Shown here: one piece after another, positions 15,485 to 23,939 of the stretch | How the letters are laid out: the number at the start of each line of letters is the position of its first letter | Numbering within the stretch: the stretch's first letter is position 1 | From: Rhodobacter sp. | GTDB taxonomy: Bacteria > Pseudomonadota > Alphaproteobacteria > Rhodobacterales > Rhodobacteraceae | Length of the DNA: 64,000 nucleotides | Direction of reading: 5' to 3' | Assembly: GCA_020637515.1 (NCBI GenBank) | Contig: JACKKG010000001.1 | Span: forward strand, 2,510,501 to 2,574,500 | Position numbers and translations under genes: made by a program | Notes under the pieces: generated by a model | What the model was told of the DNA's origin: nothing | What the model saw: only the letters and a program-made list of their open reading frames with translations | Database searches by the model: none

Positions 15485-16506
15485 GATTCGTCGTCCTCTC
15501 CCTGCGCGGCCTCCTCGCGCTGCGCCGAGATCTCGCCCCACAGCGCGCGCAGCACCTCGGTCACGCCCTTGCCGGTTGCCGCCGACAGCACATAGACCCG
15601 CCCGCCCGACGCGGCCTCGAGCGCGGCGCGCTTTTCGGCGATCTCGTCGTCGGTCAGCGCGTCGGCCTTGTTCAGCCCGACGACGCGCGGCTTTTCGTGC
15701 ACGATTTCGCTGTAGAGCGACAGCTCGCGGTCGATGGTGAGGAAATCCTGCGCCACGTCATCGGAGGTTCCGTCGATCAGATGCAGCAGCACCGCGCAGC
15801 GTTCGATATGGCCCAGGAACTGGTCGCCCAATCCCCGCCCCTCGCTCGCGCCCTCGATCAGACCGGGGATGTCGGCCAGCACGAACTCGCGTTGATCGAC
15901 ACCGACGACACCCAGGTTCGGGTGCAGCGTGGTGAACGGGTAGTCCGCGATCTTGGGTCGCGCGTTCGAGGTGGCCGCCAGAAAGGTCGATTTGCCGGCG
16001 TTCGGCAGACCCGCAAGTCCGGCGTCGGCGATCAGTTTCAGCCTGAGCCAGATCTCGCGTTCGACCCCGTCCTGTCCGGGGTTCGCCTTGCGCGGGGACT
16101 GGTTGGTCGAGGTCTTGAACCTGAGGTTGCCCCAGCCACCGTTCCCGCCCTTGGCCAGCATCAACCGCTGGCCGATCTCGGTCAGGTCGGCGATCACGGT
16201 TTCGCCGTCCTCGTCCAGGATCTCGGTCCCGGCCGGCACCTTCAGCACGATGTCGTCGCCATCCTTGCCGGTGCGCTGCTTGCCCATGCCAGGCCGGCCG
16301 TTTCCGGCAAAGAAATGCTGCTGATAGCGAAAGTCGATCAGCGTGTTCAGCGCGGGCACGCATTCGACCCAGACGTCGCCGCCATTGCCGCCGTCGCCGC
16401 CGTCGGGGCCGCCGAATTCGATGAATTTCTCACGCCGGAAGCTGGTGCAGCCTGCGCCGCCCGAACCCGAGCGGATGGTGACCCTGGCAAGATCGAGGAA
16501 TTTCAT
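15472..16506 (-). CDS. obgE: GTPase ObgE/CgtA
   Basis: A 344-residue Obg protein: the glycine-rich Obg fold (1-158, with GGPDGGDGGNGG), then a G domain with G1 GLPNAGKS (166-173), G3 DIPG (212-215) and G4 NKAD (279-282), and a short acidic C-terminal tail. Obg binds the 50S subunit and links ribosome maturation to ppGpp and growth. The order rplU-rpmA-(GNAT)-obgE-proB-proA is conserved in the family. The tail is shorter than the C-terminal domain of E. coli ObgE. Confidence 0.97.
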   Translation of the reverse strand: MKFLDLARVTIRSGSGGAGCTSFRREKFIEFGGPDGGDGGNGGDVWVECVPALNTLIDFRYQQHFFAGNGRPGMGKQRTGKDGDDIVLKVPAGTEILDEDGETVIADLTEIGQRLMLAKGGNGGWGNLRFKTSTNQSPRKANPGQDGVEREIWLRLKLIADAGLAGLPNAGKSTFLAATSNARPKIADYPFTTLHPNLGVVGVDQREFVLADIPGLIEGASEGRGLGDQFLGHIERCAVLLHLIDGTSDDVAQDFLTIDRELSLYSEIVHEKPRVVGLNKADALTDDEIAEKRAALEAASGGRVYVLSAATGKGVTEVLRALWGEISAQREEAAQGEDDESWRP

Positions 16507-16663
16507 GACACATTTCCGGTTGGCGCTGGCGTCTTGCGATAGCCCGTGCGGCGCTTTGGTTCAAGGTGGGATGGCGTGCAAGGCCCGGACGCGGCCCCCT
16601 GAGGGCCTGCTTCCGCGCCGGGCAAACCCGGTCGCGGGTGCGGATGTGGGCCCGTTCAGGCGG

Positions 16664-17218
16664 TCATGGCATCTTGCGCAGATAGGTCCAGGTCGGCACC
16701 GCAAGACCGCGCGCGACCGACCAGGCCTCGGCATCGCCGATGTATTCGAAACCCGCGTGCGTCAGCAGCCGGGCCGAGACGGGGTTGTCCTGGAACACCT
16801 CGGCGAAGACGGTCGCATTGGCATGCGGGTTCACATCCAGAACCGCCTTGACCGCGGCCGAGGCGATGCCGCCATGCCAGAACGCTGGCGCCACCCAATA
16901 GCCGATCTGGCTTTGCCCCCGGTCCAGCGCCTTCAGCGAGACGACGCCCAGCAGGCTGGCTGACCCTTGCGGCGTTCCATCGATGGCCCAGACGTCTTCG
17001 TCCCGGTCGGGAACCAGCGCGGCGGCGATGAACGCCTCGGCCGTGCCGCGCGGCAACGGGTGCGGGATGGACCGCGTCCCCTCGGCCACGCGGCGATCGG
17101 CAGCATAGAGCGCCAGCAGCTCGCCGTCTTGCCGCCTGAGGGGGCGCAGCAGCAGGTGCTCGGCCTCGATGACCGGCTGAAAGCGGGGGGCGGCGCTGGC
17201 GAGGGGCGTCATCATCAT
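16664..17218 (-). CDS. GNAT-family N-acetyltransferase (RimJ/RimL type)
   Basis: A 184-residue protein with the RimJ/RimL-like layout: LLLRPLRRQDGELL near residue 22, IGYWVAPAFWHGGIASAAVKAVLD (acetyl-CoA loop region, about 125-148, quoted in part as GYWVAP and GGIASAA) and AEVFQDNPVSARLLTHAGFEYIG near 158-180. These enzymes transfer acetyl groups to protein or small-molecule amines. Its place between rpmA and obgE is conserved in Rhodobacteraceae and suggests, but does not prove, a ribosomal-protein target. It follows a terminator after rpmA, so it may rely on read-through or its own promoter. Confidence 0.85.
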   Translation of the reverse strand: MMMTPLASAAPRFQPVIEAEHLLLRPLRRQDGELLALYAADRRVAEGTRSIPHPLPRGTAEAFIAAALVPDRDEDVWAIDGTPQGSASLLGVVSLKALDRGQSQIGYWVAPAFWHGGIASAAVKAVLDVNPHANATVFAEVFQDNPVSARLLTHAGFEYIGDAEAWSVARGLAVPTWTYLRKMP

Positions 17219-17264
17219 GCGTCCTGATCCTGCCGCCGGACCGGGCCGGGCGGCGCAAAGAGAA

Positions 17265-17290
17265 GGGGCCGACAGTTTCCTGTCGGCCCC
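17265..17290 (-). terminator. Terminator downstream of rpmA
   Basis: GGGGCCGACA (17265-17274) and TGTCGGCCCC (17281-17290) form a perfect ten-base-pair stem with a six-base loop, 30 bases after the rpmA stop. Reading leftward it is followed by TTCTCTTT, giving a T-rich tail on the minus strand. Confidence 0.8.
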
Positions 17291-17320
17291 CGTGTAACGA
17301 ACAAGTGTAAATCCTTGGTG

Positions 17321-17590
17321 TTACTCGGCGGCCTCGGCCGGCGGAAGGATCGACACGAAGCTGCGGCCCTTCAGCCCCTTGGAGAAGGTGACGCGGCCGT
17401 CGGTCAGCGCGAACAGGGTGTGATCCTTGCCCATGCCGACACCGGCGCCGGGCCAGTGCTTGGTGCCGCGCTGACGCACGATGATGTTGCCGGCAATGGC
17501 GGCCTGGCCACCGTAGATCTTCACGCCAAGGCGGCGACCGGCCGAATCGCGCCCGTTCCGGGACGAACCGCCTGCTTTTTTGTGTGCCAT
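17321..17590 (-). CDS. rpmA: 50S ribosomal protein L27
   Basis: An 89-residue L27 with the usual MAHKKAGGSSRNGRDSAG start and GVKIYGGQ, NIIVRQRGTK and KDHTLFAL segments. It sits near the peptidyl-transferase centre of the 50S subunit. AAGGAG precedes the start codon. It follows rplU by six bases and is followed by a ten-base-pair terminator. Confidence 0.99.
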   Translation of the reverse strand: MAHKKAGGSSRNGRDSAGRRLGVKIYGGQAAIAGNIIVRQRGTKHWPGAGVGMGKDHTLFALTDGRVTFSKGLKGRSFVSILPPAEAAE

Positions 17591-17596
17591 GAGTAC

Positions 17597-18250
17597 TTAC
17601 TCCTTCGCGCTGGCCAGAGCGGCGGCCTGTTCGATCCAGTTGTCGCGGGCGATGCGGCCCTTGAACGACAGCTGATCATCCATATAGGCGATTTCCCCGG
17701 CATTCCAGGCAGCGATCTGGTCGAAGTGGAAAACGCCGTTCTCGTGCAGCAGCCCTTCCAGTTTCGGACCGACACCCGAGATCCTCTTCAGATCGTCGGC
17801 CTTGCCGTCGCGCGGTTGGGTCAGCAGGTTCGCCGGACGCACGCCGTCGGTGGCTGCCGGGGCCGCAGCGGCGGCGATCGCCATGCCCGAAACCGAGCCG
17901 GTGCCGATCGCAGCCTTCACGCCCGAGGCTTCCGCGCCGGTCGGCAGGATCTCGGTCACGCGCAGCAGCGTCAGCAGCTGGCGGTGGCCCTTGGTGCGCT
18001 GCGAGCTGTGCTTGCGGCGGCGCTTGACGTAGTGGATGACCTTCTCGCCCTTGATCTGGTCGATCACCTGGGCCTGAACGGCCGCACCGGCGACCAGCGG
18101 GGCGCCGACCACGGTGGTGTCGCCACCCAGCATGAGAACGTCGTTGAATTGCACGGTTTCGCCGGCATCGGCCGCCAGGCGTTCGACGCGCAGCACGTCG
18201 CCCGTCTGGACGCGGTATTGCTTGCCGCCGGTCTTGAGGACTGCGAACAT
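17597..18250 (-). CDS. rplU: 50S ribosomal protein L21 with C-terminal helix-hairpin-helix extension
   Basis: The start MFAVLKTGGKQYRVQ at 18250 has an AAAGGAAG ribosome site. Residues 1-102 are canonical L21 (about 103 residues), including KRRRKHSSQRTKGHRQ. The product continues to 217 residues: an Ala/Gly-rich linker (about 105-140) then DDLKRISGVGPKLEGLLHENG (quoted here only as ISGVGPKLEGLL), a helix-hairpin-helix motif like those of RNA polymerase alpha and NuoE-type proteins, and a final helical stretch. The extension is additional to the ribosomal fold and may touch rRNA or another factor. Confidence 0.95.
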   Translation of the reverse strand: MFAVLKTGGKQYRVQTGDVLRVERLAADAGETVQFNDVLMLGGDTTVVGAPLVAGAAVQAQVIDQIKGEKVIHYVKRRRKHSSQRTKGHRQLLTLLRVTEILPTGAEASGVKAAIGTGSVSGMAIAAAAAPAATDGVRPANLLTQPRDGKADDLKRISGVGPKLEGLLHENGVFHFDQIAAWNAGEIAYMDDQLSFKGRIARDNWIEQAAALASAKE

Positions 18251-18351
18251 GTCCTGTCTTCCTTTGTGTTGCCGCATCCTGTGGCCCCCGGTTCGGGAGT
18301 TGTGGCCTGACGGCCGCCTCGGACAGCGCCCCTGAGGGGTAAGAACGATGC

Positions 18352-18378
18352 GTGCCCCGGATCCGGGGATCGGGGCAC
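18352..18378. other. Inverted repeat upstream of rplU
   Basis: GTGCCCCG (18352-18359) and CGGGGCAC (18371-18378) form a perfect eight-base-pair stem about 100 bases before the rplU start, inside its likely leader. It may be a leader structure for ribosomal-protein control. No T-run follows on the minus strand, so it is not a standard terminator. Confidence 0.4.
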
Positions 18379-18452
18379 GAGGGGGGCAATAGCGTCGATC
18401 GGGACCGGAAGTCAAGCGGCCCGCGCGGCTTTCGTGGCGTGGGGGCCGAAAA

Positions 18453-18474
18453 CCGGCCCGGCGCGCCGGGCCGG
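18453..18474 (-). terminator. Terminator of the secreted protease gene
   Basis: A perfect 22-base palindrome (CCGGCCCGGCG and its complement, 18453-18474) lies six bases after the protease gene end and is followed by TTTT on the minus strand. It separates the protease from rplU. Confidence 0.75.
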
Positions 18475-18479
18475 TGCCG

Positions 18480-19778
18480 TCAGGGCACCAGCAGGTCGCA
18501 AGTCCAGGCGCCGAAGTGGGCGCGGGACCGGCGGCAGGCGGCGTTGAACAGATCGACGAAATTGTTCGCGTTCGCCACCCCGCTCAGGGGCGAGGCGCCC
18601 TGGATCTTGATCTCCGTGCCTGTGGTGTTCCCCAGCCCATACCCCCACGAGGTCACCGCGAAGATCGTGTTGCGGTCGGGGAACTGACCGGGATCCGTGG
18701 CCGAATCCACGATCTCGCCCAGGTTGGCGATGTGCGGCCCACCGCTGGACCCGCCCCGCATCCCGCTGCCGAAGATATAGTCCAGACCGACCCACCCCGG
18801 GTTGTAGGGATCGGGCTGGCCGGACACTTCCAGATGTTGACTGACCGTCATCTCGCCCGCGGCGTAGTAGTTCGACGGATAGCCCAGTTGCGTCAGGAAC
18901 TGATAGTTCCAGCGGCAGTTCTGGTAGCAAAAGCCCAGATAGCCCGCGCGCCCGCCGGGGAAGCGGTTGTTGTTGGCCGACCAGCGCGCATCGTGCAGGC
19001 GTCCGCAGGTCGCCAGGCCCACATCGTAGCCGCCGTTCAGCGCGCCGGTGTTGTACCAGTCGTTGGTGGTGAACCAGCGGTCGATGTCGCAGCGGCCATA
19101 GGGCTGGTTGGTCCCGGTGGCCGAACCGTCCGTGGCCGAATAGGCCGGGATGAAGTAGCCTTGCAGGTTCCAGCCGGTGTCGTTGCCGGTGCCGCCCTCA
19201 TAGACGCAGTGGCCGGCGGTCAGGATGATCGCGCGCTGGATCAGCGTCGCGGTGCAGATATACCAGTTTGTATCCTGGGCCTGGAACAGCAACAGCCCGA
19301 CCGAGCGTTCGGGCGCGTAATAGGGGCGCGGACTGACCAGGCGGTCGCTGTAGTGATAGATCGTGTCCTGGAAGTTCTGGCCATAGTTCTGCGCCGAAAT
19401 TCCGTCCGACTGCGTGGTGGCGGCGCCGTCGCGGGCGGCGGTGGCGGCCTCGACCATGGCGCGGTATTCGCGCTCGTCAACCATGGAGCGCACCGGCACC
19501 CCGGCAAAGCCGGCGGTGGCCCTGGGCGCCTCGCCGCTTTCGGCGGGGGCGATCATCGGGGCCTGTGCGCTCATCACGCCGGGAAGCGCCGCGCGGCTGG
19601 GTTGACGCGGTCGCGCCGTCGCCGCGATCCGGTCCAGATCGGCGGCGCTCATGGTGCTGCGCTGCACCGGGCGGTCGGGGGATGCCATCTGCGCCGCGAC
19701 CGGGGTCGTGGCCAGTGCGGAAAGGAACGCGGTGCACAATCCGAACAAAGCAACACGAACGAATTCACGGTCGATCAT
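18480..19778 (-). CDS. Secreted trypsin-fold serine protease
   Basis: The 432-residue protein has a signal peptide (about 1-30, hydrophobic core ALFGLCTAFLSALA, likely cleavage after VAA or AAQ), a ~100-residue pro-region, and a chymotrypsin-fold domain with the full triad: His190 in TAGHC, Asp252 in GYDVGLA and Ser345 in GGSSGGP. Six or more cysteines (C175, C191, C230, C258, C284, C288) suggest disulfides, consistent with export. The GSSGGP form and layout resemble V8/glutamyl-endopeptidase-like bacterial enzymes. It is monocistronic, with its own terminator, and divergent from the glycosyltransferase cluster. Substrate unknown. Confidence 0.85.
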   Translation of the reverse strand: MIDREFVRVALFGLCTAFLSALATTPVAAQMASPDRPVQRSTMSAADLDRIAATARPRQPSRAALPGVMSAQAPMIAPAESGEAPRATAGFAGVPVRSMVDEREYRAMVEAATAARDGAATTQSDGISAQNYGQNFQDTIYHYSDRLVSPRPYYAPERSVGLLLFQAQDTNWYICTATLIQRAIILTAGHCVYEGGTGNDTGWNLQGYFIPAYSATDGSATGTNQPYGRCDIDRWFTTNDWYNTGALNGGYDVGLATCGRLHDARWSANNNRFPGGRAGYLGFCYQNCRWNYQFLTQLGYPSNYYAAGEMTVSQHLEVSGQPDPYNPGWVGLDYIFGSGMRGGSSGGPHIANLGEIVDSATDPGQFPDRNTIFAVTSWGYGLGNTTGTEIKIQGASPLSGVANANNFVDLFNAACRRSRAHFGAWTCDLLVP

Positions 19779-19980
19779 TGGAGAAAACTCCCTTCAGTCT
19801 GAAATCTCGGCGCGGTCTGGTTGCCCAAAACAATATCGCATCTTTGCCGTCAAGTATTGTCGATTTTCCATTCGAGGACAACTGGCCGTCGATTGCGCGT
19901 TTTCCGGATGGACCCCACCGAAAGGGTTCGTCTACGGTGTGATCCGTTCGTTACCATGTTCCTCAGGCACCAGTTTCCCC

Positions 19981-21573
19981 ATGTCCAAGACCGCGATCCG
20001 CCCCACCGAGTCCCAGCTTCCGGCCCTCCGCGCGGGCGACGCAGGCGCCGCCGCGGCGGTCGTCGCGCGCCCGCGTGTCGGGATCGTCGTGCGAACCCGC
20101 GACCGGCCGCTGTTCGTCACCCGCGCGCTGCGCACGGTGCTGGCCCAGACCTATCCGGGCTGGCGGCTGATTCTGGTGAACGACGGCGGCGACCGCGCCA
20201 CGCTCGAGGCTGCGATCGCCGCCGAGGGGCTTTCGGCCCCCTTCACCACCGGCGCGATGAGCGCGCTGCATCTGCCGCAGTCGATCGGCCGCTCGGACGC
20301 TTTCAACCGCGGCGCCGAATCGCTCGAGACCGAATTCGTCTGCTGCCTGGACGACGACGACACCTGGGACCCGGGGTTTCTGTCGCAACTGCTGGACCTG
20401 TTCGACCGCACCCTGCCGCTGGTGCCCGACCTGGGCGGGGTCGCCGCGCTGGTCACGGCGGTGCGCGAGGACATTCTCGAGGTCGAGGGCAAGGAAACCC
20501 TGGTCACCCTGGGCGAGGACGACCTGCCCCACGCCTTTCGCCGCAACGATTTCTTCCTGAACCCGATCGCCTATGCGACCTACCGCCAGGATGTGTATCC
20601 GGTGCAGTGGATGCTGAACCGCAAGGCGGTGCTGGACGCGGGCGGATTCCCCACGGCCTTCAACGTCATGGAGGACCGCGCCTTCATGACCCGGTTCCTG
20701 CAATCTTGGCGCGTGGCGACGCTGGACCGCAAGCTGGCCTTTCACCATCGGCGCGTGCGCCGGCGCGGCGACACGCAGCAAAGCGTCGTGCTGAACACGC
20801 TGGACAACCCCTCGTATGACTGGCGGCTGTTCGCCGACCTGTCCAAGGTGCCGGTCAACAGCCCCCCCGACCTGGACCCGGCCGAGATCCGCACCGGCGC
20901 CTTGATGCGGTCGATGGCGGCGACGGTCATTCGCGAACTCAACGACGAGACCAGCGGCCTGTGGCACAAGATCAACGGCGAGATGGCCGCGCTGAGGGCC
21001 CGGATCGAGGCGCTGGACGCGCGCATCGGCGACGTCGCGCCGATCGCCCGGACCGAGGCCCCGGCCGCGATGAAGGCCTGGTCGCTGTGGGACCATGTCG
21101 GCGACCACGGGGCCGGATTTCCGCTGGGCGTGGCGACGCCGTTTCTCGAACGGCTCAGCCTGTCGATGACCGATACCCAGCCCGGACTGTTGCTGCACGC
21201 CTCGCCACCGCAGCGGCGCTGCGTGGTCCAGATCCCGAACACCGGCGACTGGGCGGCGGTCGAATTGTCGCTGACCGATCTCGCCGGTGCCGGCGAGGGG
21301 CTGCGCTGCGAGTTGATCCTGTCCAGCACCGAGGGGTTCCTGTTCGAAACCGCGCTGTCGGTCTGGCTCCGCGACCGCCTGGGACGGCGCGCGCACCAAT
21401 TCCGCGACACGCACGTGCATTCCTGCCCGCCCGGCGGGTCCGTGCGCATCGCGCGCGATTTCCCGGTCGAACTGCTCGAACGCACGGGCCAACCCAAATT
21501 CTCGATCGCGCTGCCCAGGCAGGCGCGGAATTTCCGGCTGGTCATCAATGACCTGGTCGCCAGCCGCATCTGA
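19981..21573 (+). CDS. GT2-family glycosyltransferase with coiled coil and C-terminal beta domain
   Basis: The 530-residue protein begins MSKTAIRPTE. Residues 32-260 are a GT-A fold: VGIVVRTRDRPLFVTRAL, ILVNDGG, and the nucleotide-sugar/metal motif CCLDDDDTWD (Asp124-127). A helical stretch rich in Glu, Arg and Ala (about 318-345) looks like a short coiled coil. The last ~180 residues are a separate beta-rich domain I do not recognise. No membrane segment is visible, so it acts in the cytosol. It heads a run that continues with an unknown gene, two sulfotransferases and a second glycosyltransferase-like protein, suggesting synthesis of a decorated surface glycan. Confidence 0.85.
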   Translation: MSKTAIRPTESQLPALRAGDAGAAAAVVARPRVGIVVRTRDRPLFVTRALRTVLAQTYPGWRLILVNDGGDRATLEAAIAAEGLSAPFTTGAMSALHLPQSIGRSDAFNRGAESLETEFVCCLDDDDTWDPGFLSQLLDLFDRTLPLVPDLGGVAALVTAVREDILEVEGKETLVTLGEDDLPHAFRRNDFFLNPIAYATYRQDVYPVQWMLNRKAVLDAGGFPTAFNVMEDRAFMTRFLQSWRVATLDRKLAFHHRRVRRRGDTQQSVVLNTLDNPSYDWRLFADLSKVPVNSPPDLDPAEIRTGALMRSMAATVIRELNDETSGLWHKINGEMAALRARIEALDARIGDVAPIARTEAPAAMKAWSLWDHVGDHGAGFPLGVATPFLERLSLSMTDTQPGLLLHASPPQRRCVVQIPNTGDWAAVELSLTDLAGAGEGLRCELILSSTEGFLFETALSVWLRDRLGRRAHQFRDTHVHSCPPGGSVRIARDFPVELLERTGQPKFSIALPRQARNFRLVINDLVASRI

Positions 21574-21592
21574 ACCAAGGGACACCCACGCG

Positions 21593-22375
21593 ATGCTAGA
21601 CGCCGAGATACCGGAGTTCCCCGTGCAGGGCGAAACCGGAATCGACCTGTTCCAGCGGCTCGAGGACCCCAGCCAGCGCCGCGCGCGGTTTCGCTGCACC
21701 GCGACCGTGCGCGACGGAACCGTGATCGACCATCAACCCGAACGGCGCCGGCCGGCGGCGCGCTTGCGGGCCCTGGCGGACAGCCTGCCCCGGGCCCTGC
21801 CCCCGTTGTCGCTGACCGACAGCCGGACCTGGGCCGATCTGACGCTGGCCGCGCGCGACCCGCTGGCGCTGTTTCTCTATCTCGAATTCTTCCGCGCCTG
21901 GCAGGTGGCCGAAATCGCGGCGCGTCGCTTCGAGGCGCAGCTTGACCGCGCGCCCGACACCGTGCCCGCCGCCCCCGGCGCGCTGACCGGCGCCATCGCG
22001 CCGCTTTACGACCTGAACCGCACCGGCCGGGGCATGGCCCTGACGCGGCGCCTGCTGCCGCTGCTGTCGCGCGTCGTCTCGGCGCCGGGGTTCCGCGACG
22101 ACCGCGCCGGCGGCACCGGCTATGCCTTGCGGATGCTGGGGGACCTGTGCCTGCGCGGCGGCGACGCGCGGCTGGCGCTGGGGTGTTTCGAAACCGCCCT
22201 CGGGGCCGGCGACAACCCGTTCCGCCGCCGCAAGGCGATCGAGGCCGCCCGCGCCGCCGCGGATGCCGAGGCCGTGGCCCGCCACCGCGCCGCCTACGCC
22301 GCGCGCTGGCCCCTGCCCGCCGATCTGGCCAGCGATCGCACGGGCGACACGACGACAAAAGGATCTCCCTCATGA
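21593..22375 (+). CDS. Unknown protein with helical C-terminus, in glycosyltransferase/sulfotransferase cluster
   Basis: Start at 21593 with AAGGGA ten bases upstream, 260 residues. I do not recognise a named domain. The N-terminal ~60 residues are charged (LFQRLEDPSQRRARF); the middle and C-terminus are helical with a TPR-like repeat around 180-235 (YALRMLGDLCLRGGDARLAL then GCFETALGAGD). No signal peptide or membrane segment. Its stop codon overlaps the ATG of the first sulfotransferase (ATGA at 22372-22375), so the two are translationally coupled. A scaffold for the modifying enzymes is one guess; it is not supported beyond context. Confidence 0.6.
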   Translation: MLDAEIPEFPVQGETGIDLFQRLEDPSQRRARFRCTATVRDGTVIDHQPERRRPAARLRALADSLPRALPPLSLTDSRTWADLTLAARDPLALFLYLEFFRAWQVAEIAARRFEAQLDRAPDTVPAAPGALTGAIAPLYDLNRTGRGMALTRRLLPLLSRVVSAPGFRDDRAGGTGYALRMLGDLCLRGGDARLALGCFETALGAGDNPFRRRKAIEAARAAADAEAVARHRAAYAARWPLPADLASDRTGDTTTKGSPS

Positions 22376-23160
22376 CCCGTTCCTCGGCGGCCGACATCCT
22401 GTGCATCGGCGCGCAGCGCGCCATGACCTCGTGGCTGCATCACGGTTTTTCCAGCCATCCCGGCGTCTGGGCCTTTCCGAATTTCGAGCCGCTCACCTCG
22501 ACCTCGAAAGAGGCGCATTATTGGGACTGGAACCGAAAGCGCGGGCCGGATTGGTATCGCGTGCTCATGCGTCCGCTCGACGACGGTTTGGCCAGCCTGG
22601 ACTTTACCCCGGAATATGCCTTTCTCGACGCCGCCCAGATTGCCGAGTGCAAGGCCCTGAACCCGACCGCGCGGGTCATCTACATCCTGCGCGACCCGCT
22701 GGCGCGCGCCCTGTCGGCGATCCGGATGCGCACCGTCTGGGCGACCAAGAACGCCCCCGCCGAGACCGTGCACCTGCGCTTTGACCACGAGTTCCGCGAA
22801 CGCTGCCGGCACGCGAACCTGATCGACCACGGGGCCTATGCCGCGAACATCCGCCGCTGGCGGCAGCGGTACCCGGATCTGCTGGTGCTCAACTTCGAGG
22901 ACCTGCGCGCCGACCCCCGCGCCGGGCTGCGCCGGGCATTGGACCATTGCGGCCTGACGGCCGATTCGCTGGACGCGGACCGGAACGCCCAGATCGACGA
23001 GCGCGCCGACCGCCGCATCTGGGTCACGCCCTCTTACGGGTTCGATGCCGATTGCGTCGAGTTCCTGCACGGGATGCTCTGGCCCGAATACGAGGCGACG
23101 CAGGCCGAAACCGGGCTGACCTTCACCGAAGGCGCAGCGATCCTGGAGGCGCTGTCATGA
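22372..23160 (+). CDS. Sulfotransferase, copy 1 (altered PAPS loop)
   Basis: The 262-residue protein has the 3'-phosphate-binding region VIYILRDPLARALSAIRM with Arg107 and Ser115, as in PAPS-dependent sulfotransferases, and shares long identical stretches with the next gene. The 5'-phosphosulfate loop, usually Q-K-x-[GS]-[TS]-[TS], reads GAQRAMTSW (residues 13-21), so the lysine is arginine and the small residue is methionine. It may still bind PAPS weakly, or it may have become a partner of copy 2. Coupled by a four-base overlap to genes on both sides. Confidence 0.85.
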   Translation: MTRSSAADILCIGAQRAMTSWLHHGFSSHPGVWAFPNFEPLTSTSKEAHYWDWNRKRGPDWYRVLMRPLDDGLASLDFTPEYAFLDAAQIAECKALNPTARVIYILRDPLARALSAIRMRTVWATKNAPAETVHLRFDHEFRERCRHANLIDHGAYAANIRRWRQRYPDLLVLNFEDLRADPRAGLRRALDHCGLTADSLDADRNAQIDERADRRIWVTPSYGFDADCVEFLHGMLWPEYEATQAETGLTFTEGAAILEALS

Positions 23161-23939
23161 CGCGCGCGAACATCACCGACATCTTGTGCATCGGCTGTCA
23201 GAAGGGCTCGACCAGTTGGTTGCATTCGGTGCTGAACAGCTTTCCTGCGACCTATTCCTTTCCCGACCGATCGCCGGCCACCTCGACCGTGAAAGAGGCC
23301 CATTTCTGGGACTGGAACCACCACCGCGGGGTCGAATGGTATCGCGAGCTGATGGCGCCGCCCCACGATCCCGCGCAACGGTCGATGGATTTCACGCCGG
23401 AATACGCCTATCTGCCCGCCGATCAGATCGCCGAATGCAAGGCCCTGAACCCGACCGCGCAGGTCATCTACATCCTGCGCGACCCGCTGGCACGGGCGGT
23501 TTCGGCGTTGCGGATGCACATGCTGTGGCGCTACGGCAAGGACCACGCCGCCCCCCTGCGCAAGGACGACGCGTTCCTTGAACTGATGCGCGACGCGCGC
23601 CTGATGGCGCATGGCGACTACCTGCACAATCTGCGGGCCTGGCAGCGGCACTATCCTGACATGATCGTGCTGAACTACGAGGATTTCCACACCGACCGCG
23701 CCGGCAGCGTGACCCGCATCGTGGCCGAGCTGGGCCTGGACATGGGCACGCTGACGCCCGAGGGGCAGAAACGCCTGACCCGGCTGATGACCAGCCGCGT
23801 CTGGGAGTCGGAAAAATTCCCCATCGACCGCGCCGTGCTGATGTTCCTGCACGGACTGACCTGGCGGTTCCGGCAAGAGTGCCAGAGCGCGCTCAAGATG
23901 ACCTTCACCGAGGGCACCCGCCTGCTGGATGCGTCATGA
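23157..23939 (+). CDS. Sulfotransferase, copy 2
   Basis: A 260-residue paralogue of the gene before it, with an intact 5'-phosphosulfate loop GCQKGSTSW (Lys16) and 3' site YILRDPLARAVSALRM. Such enzymes transfer sulfate from PAPS to sugar hydroxyls or other acceptors. The identical phrase IAECKALNPTA followed by VIYILRDPLARA in both copies indicates tandem duplication. It overlaps neighbours by ATGA on both sides, so the four genes from 21593 to 26053 are a tightly coupled unit. The acceptor is unknown but the neighbouring glycosyltransferases point to a glycan. Confidence 0.88.
   Translation: MTRANITDILCIGCQKGSTSWLHSVLNSFPATYSFPDRSPATSTVKEAHFWDWNHHRGVEWYRELMAPPHDPAQRSMDFTPEYAYLPADQIAECKALNPTAQVIYILRDPLARAVSALRMHMLWRYGKDHAAPLRKDDAFLELMRDARLMAHGDYLHNLRAWQRHYPDMIVLNYEDFHTDRAGSVTRIVAELGLDMGTLTPEGQKRLTRLMTSRVWESEKFPIDRAVLMFLHGLTWRFRQECQSALKMTFTEGTRLLDAS

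Noticed and set aside
12974..15595. An 873-codon open frame on the plus strand opposite proA and proB
   Set aside because: Antisense shadow with Arg/His-rich composition; the minus strand encodes complete ProA and ProB.
16583..16623. Imperfect GC hairpin between the GNAT gene and obgE as a terminator
   Set aside because: Mismatched stem and no T-run; the operon order is conserved across it.
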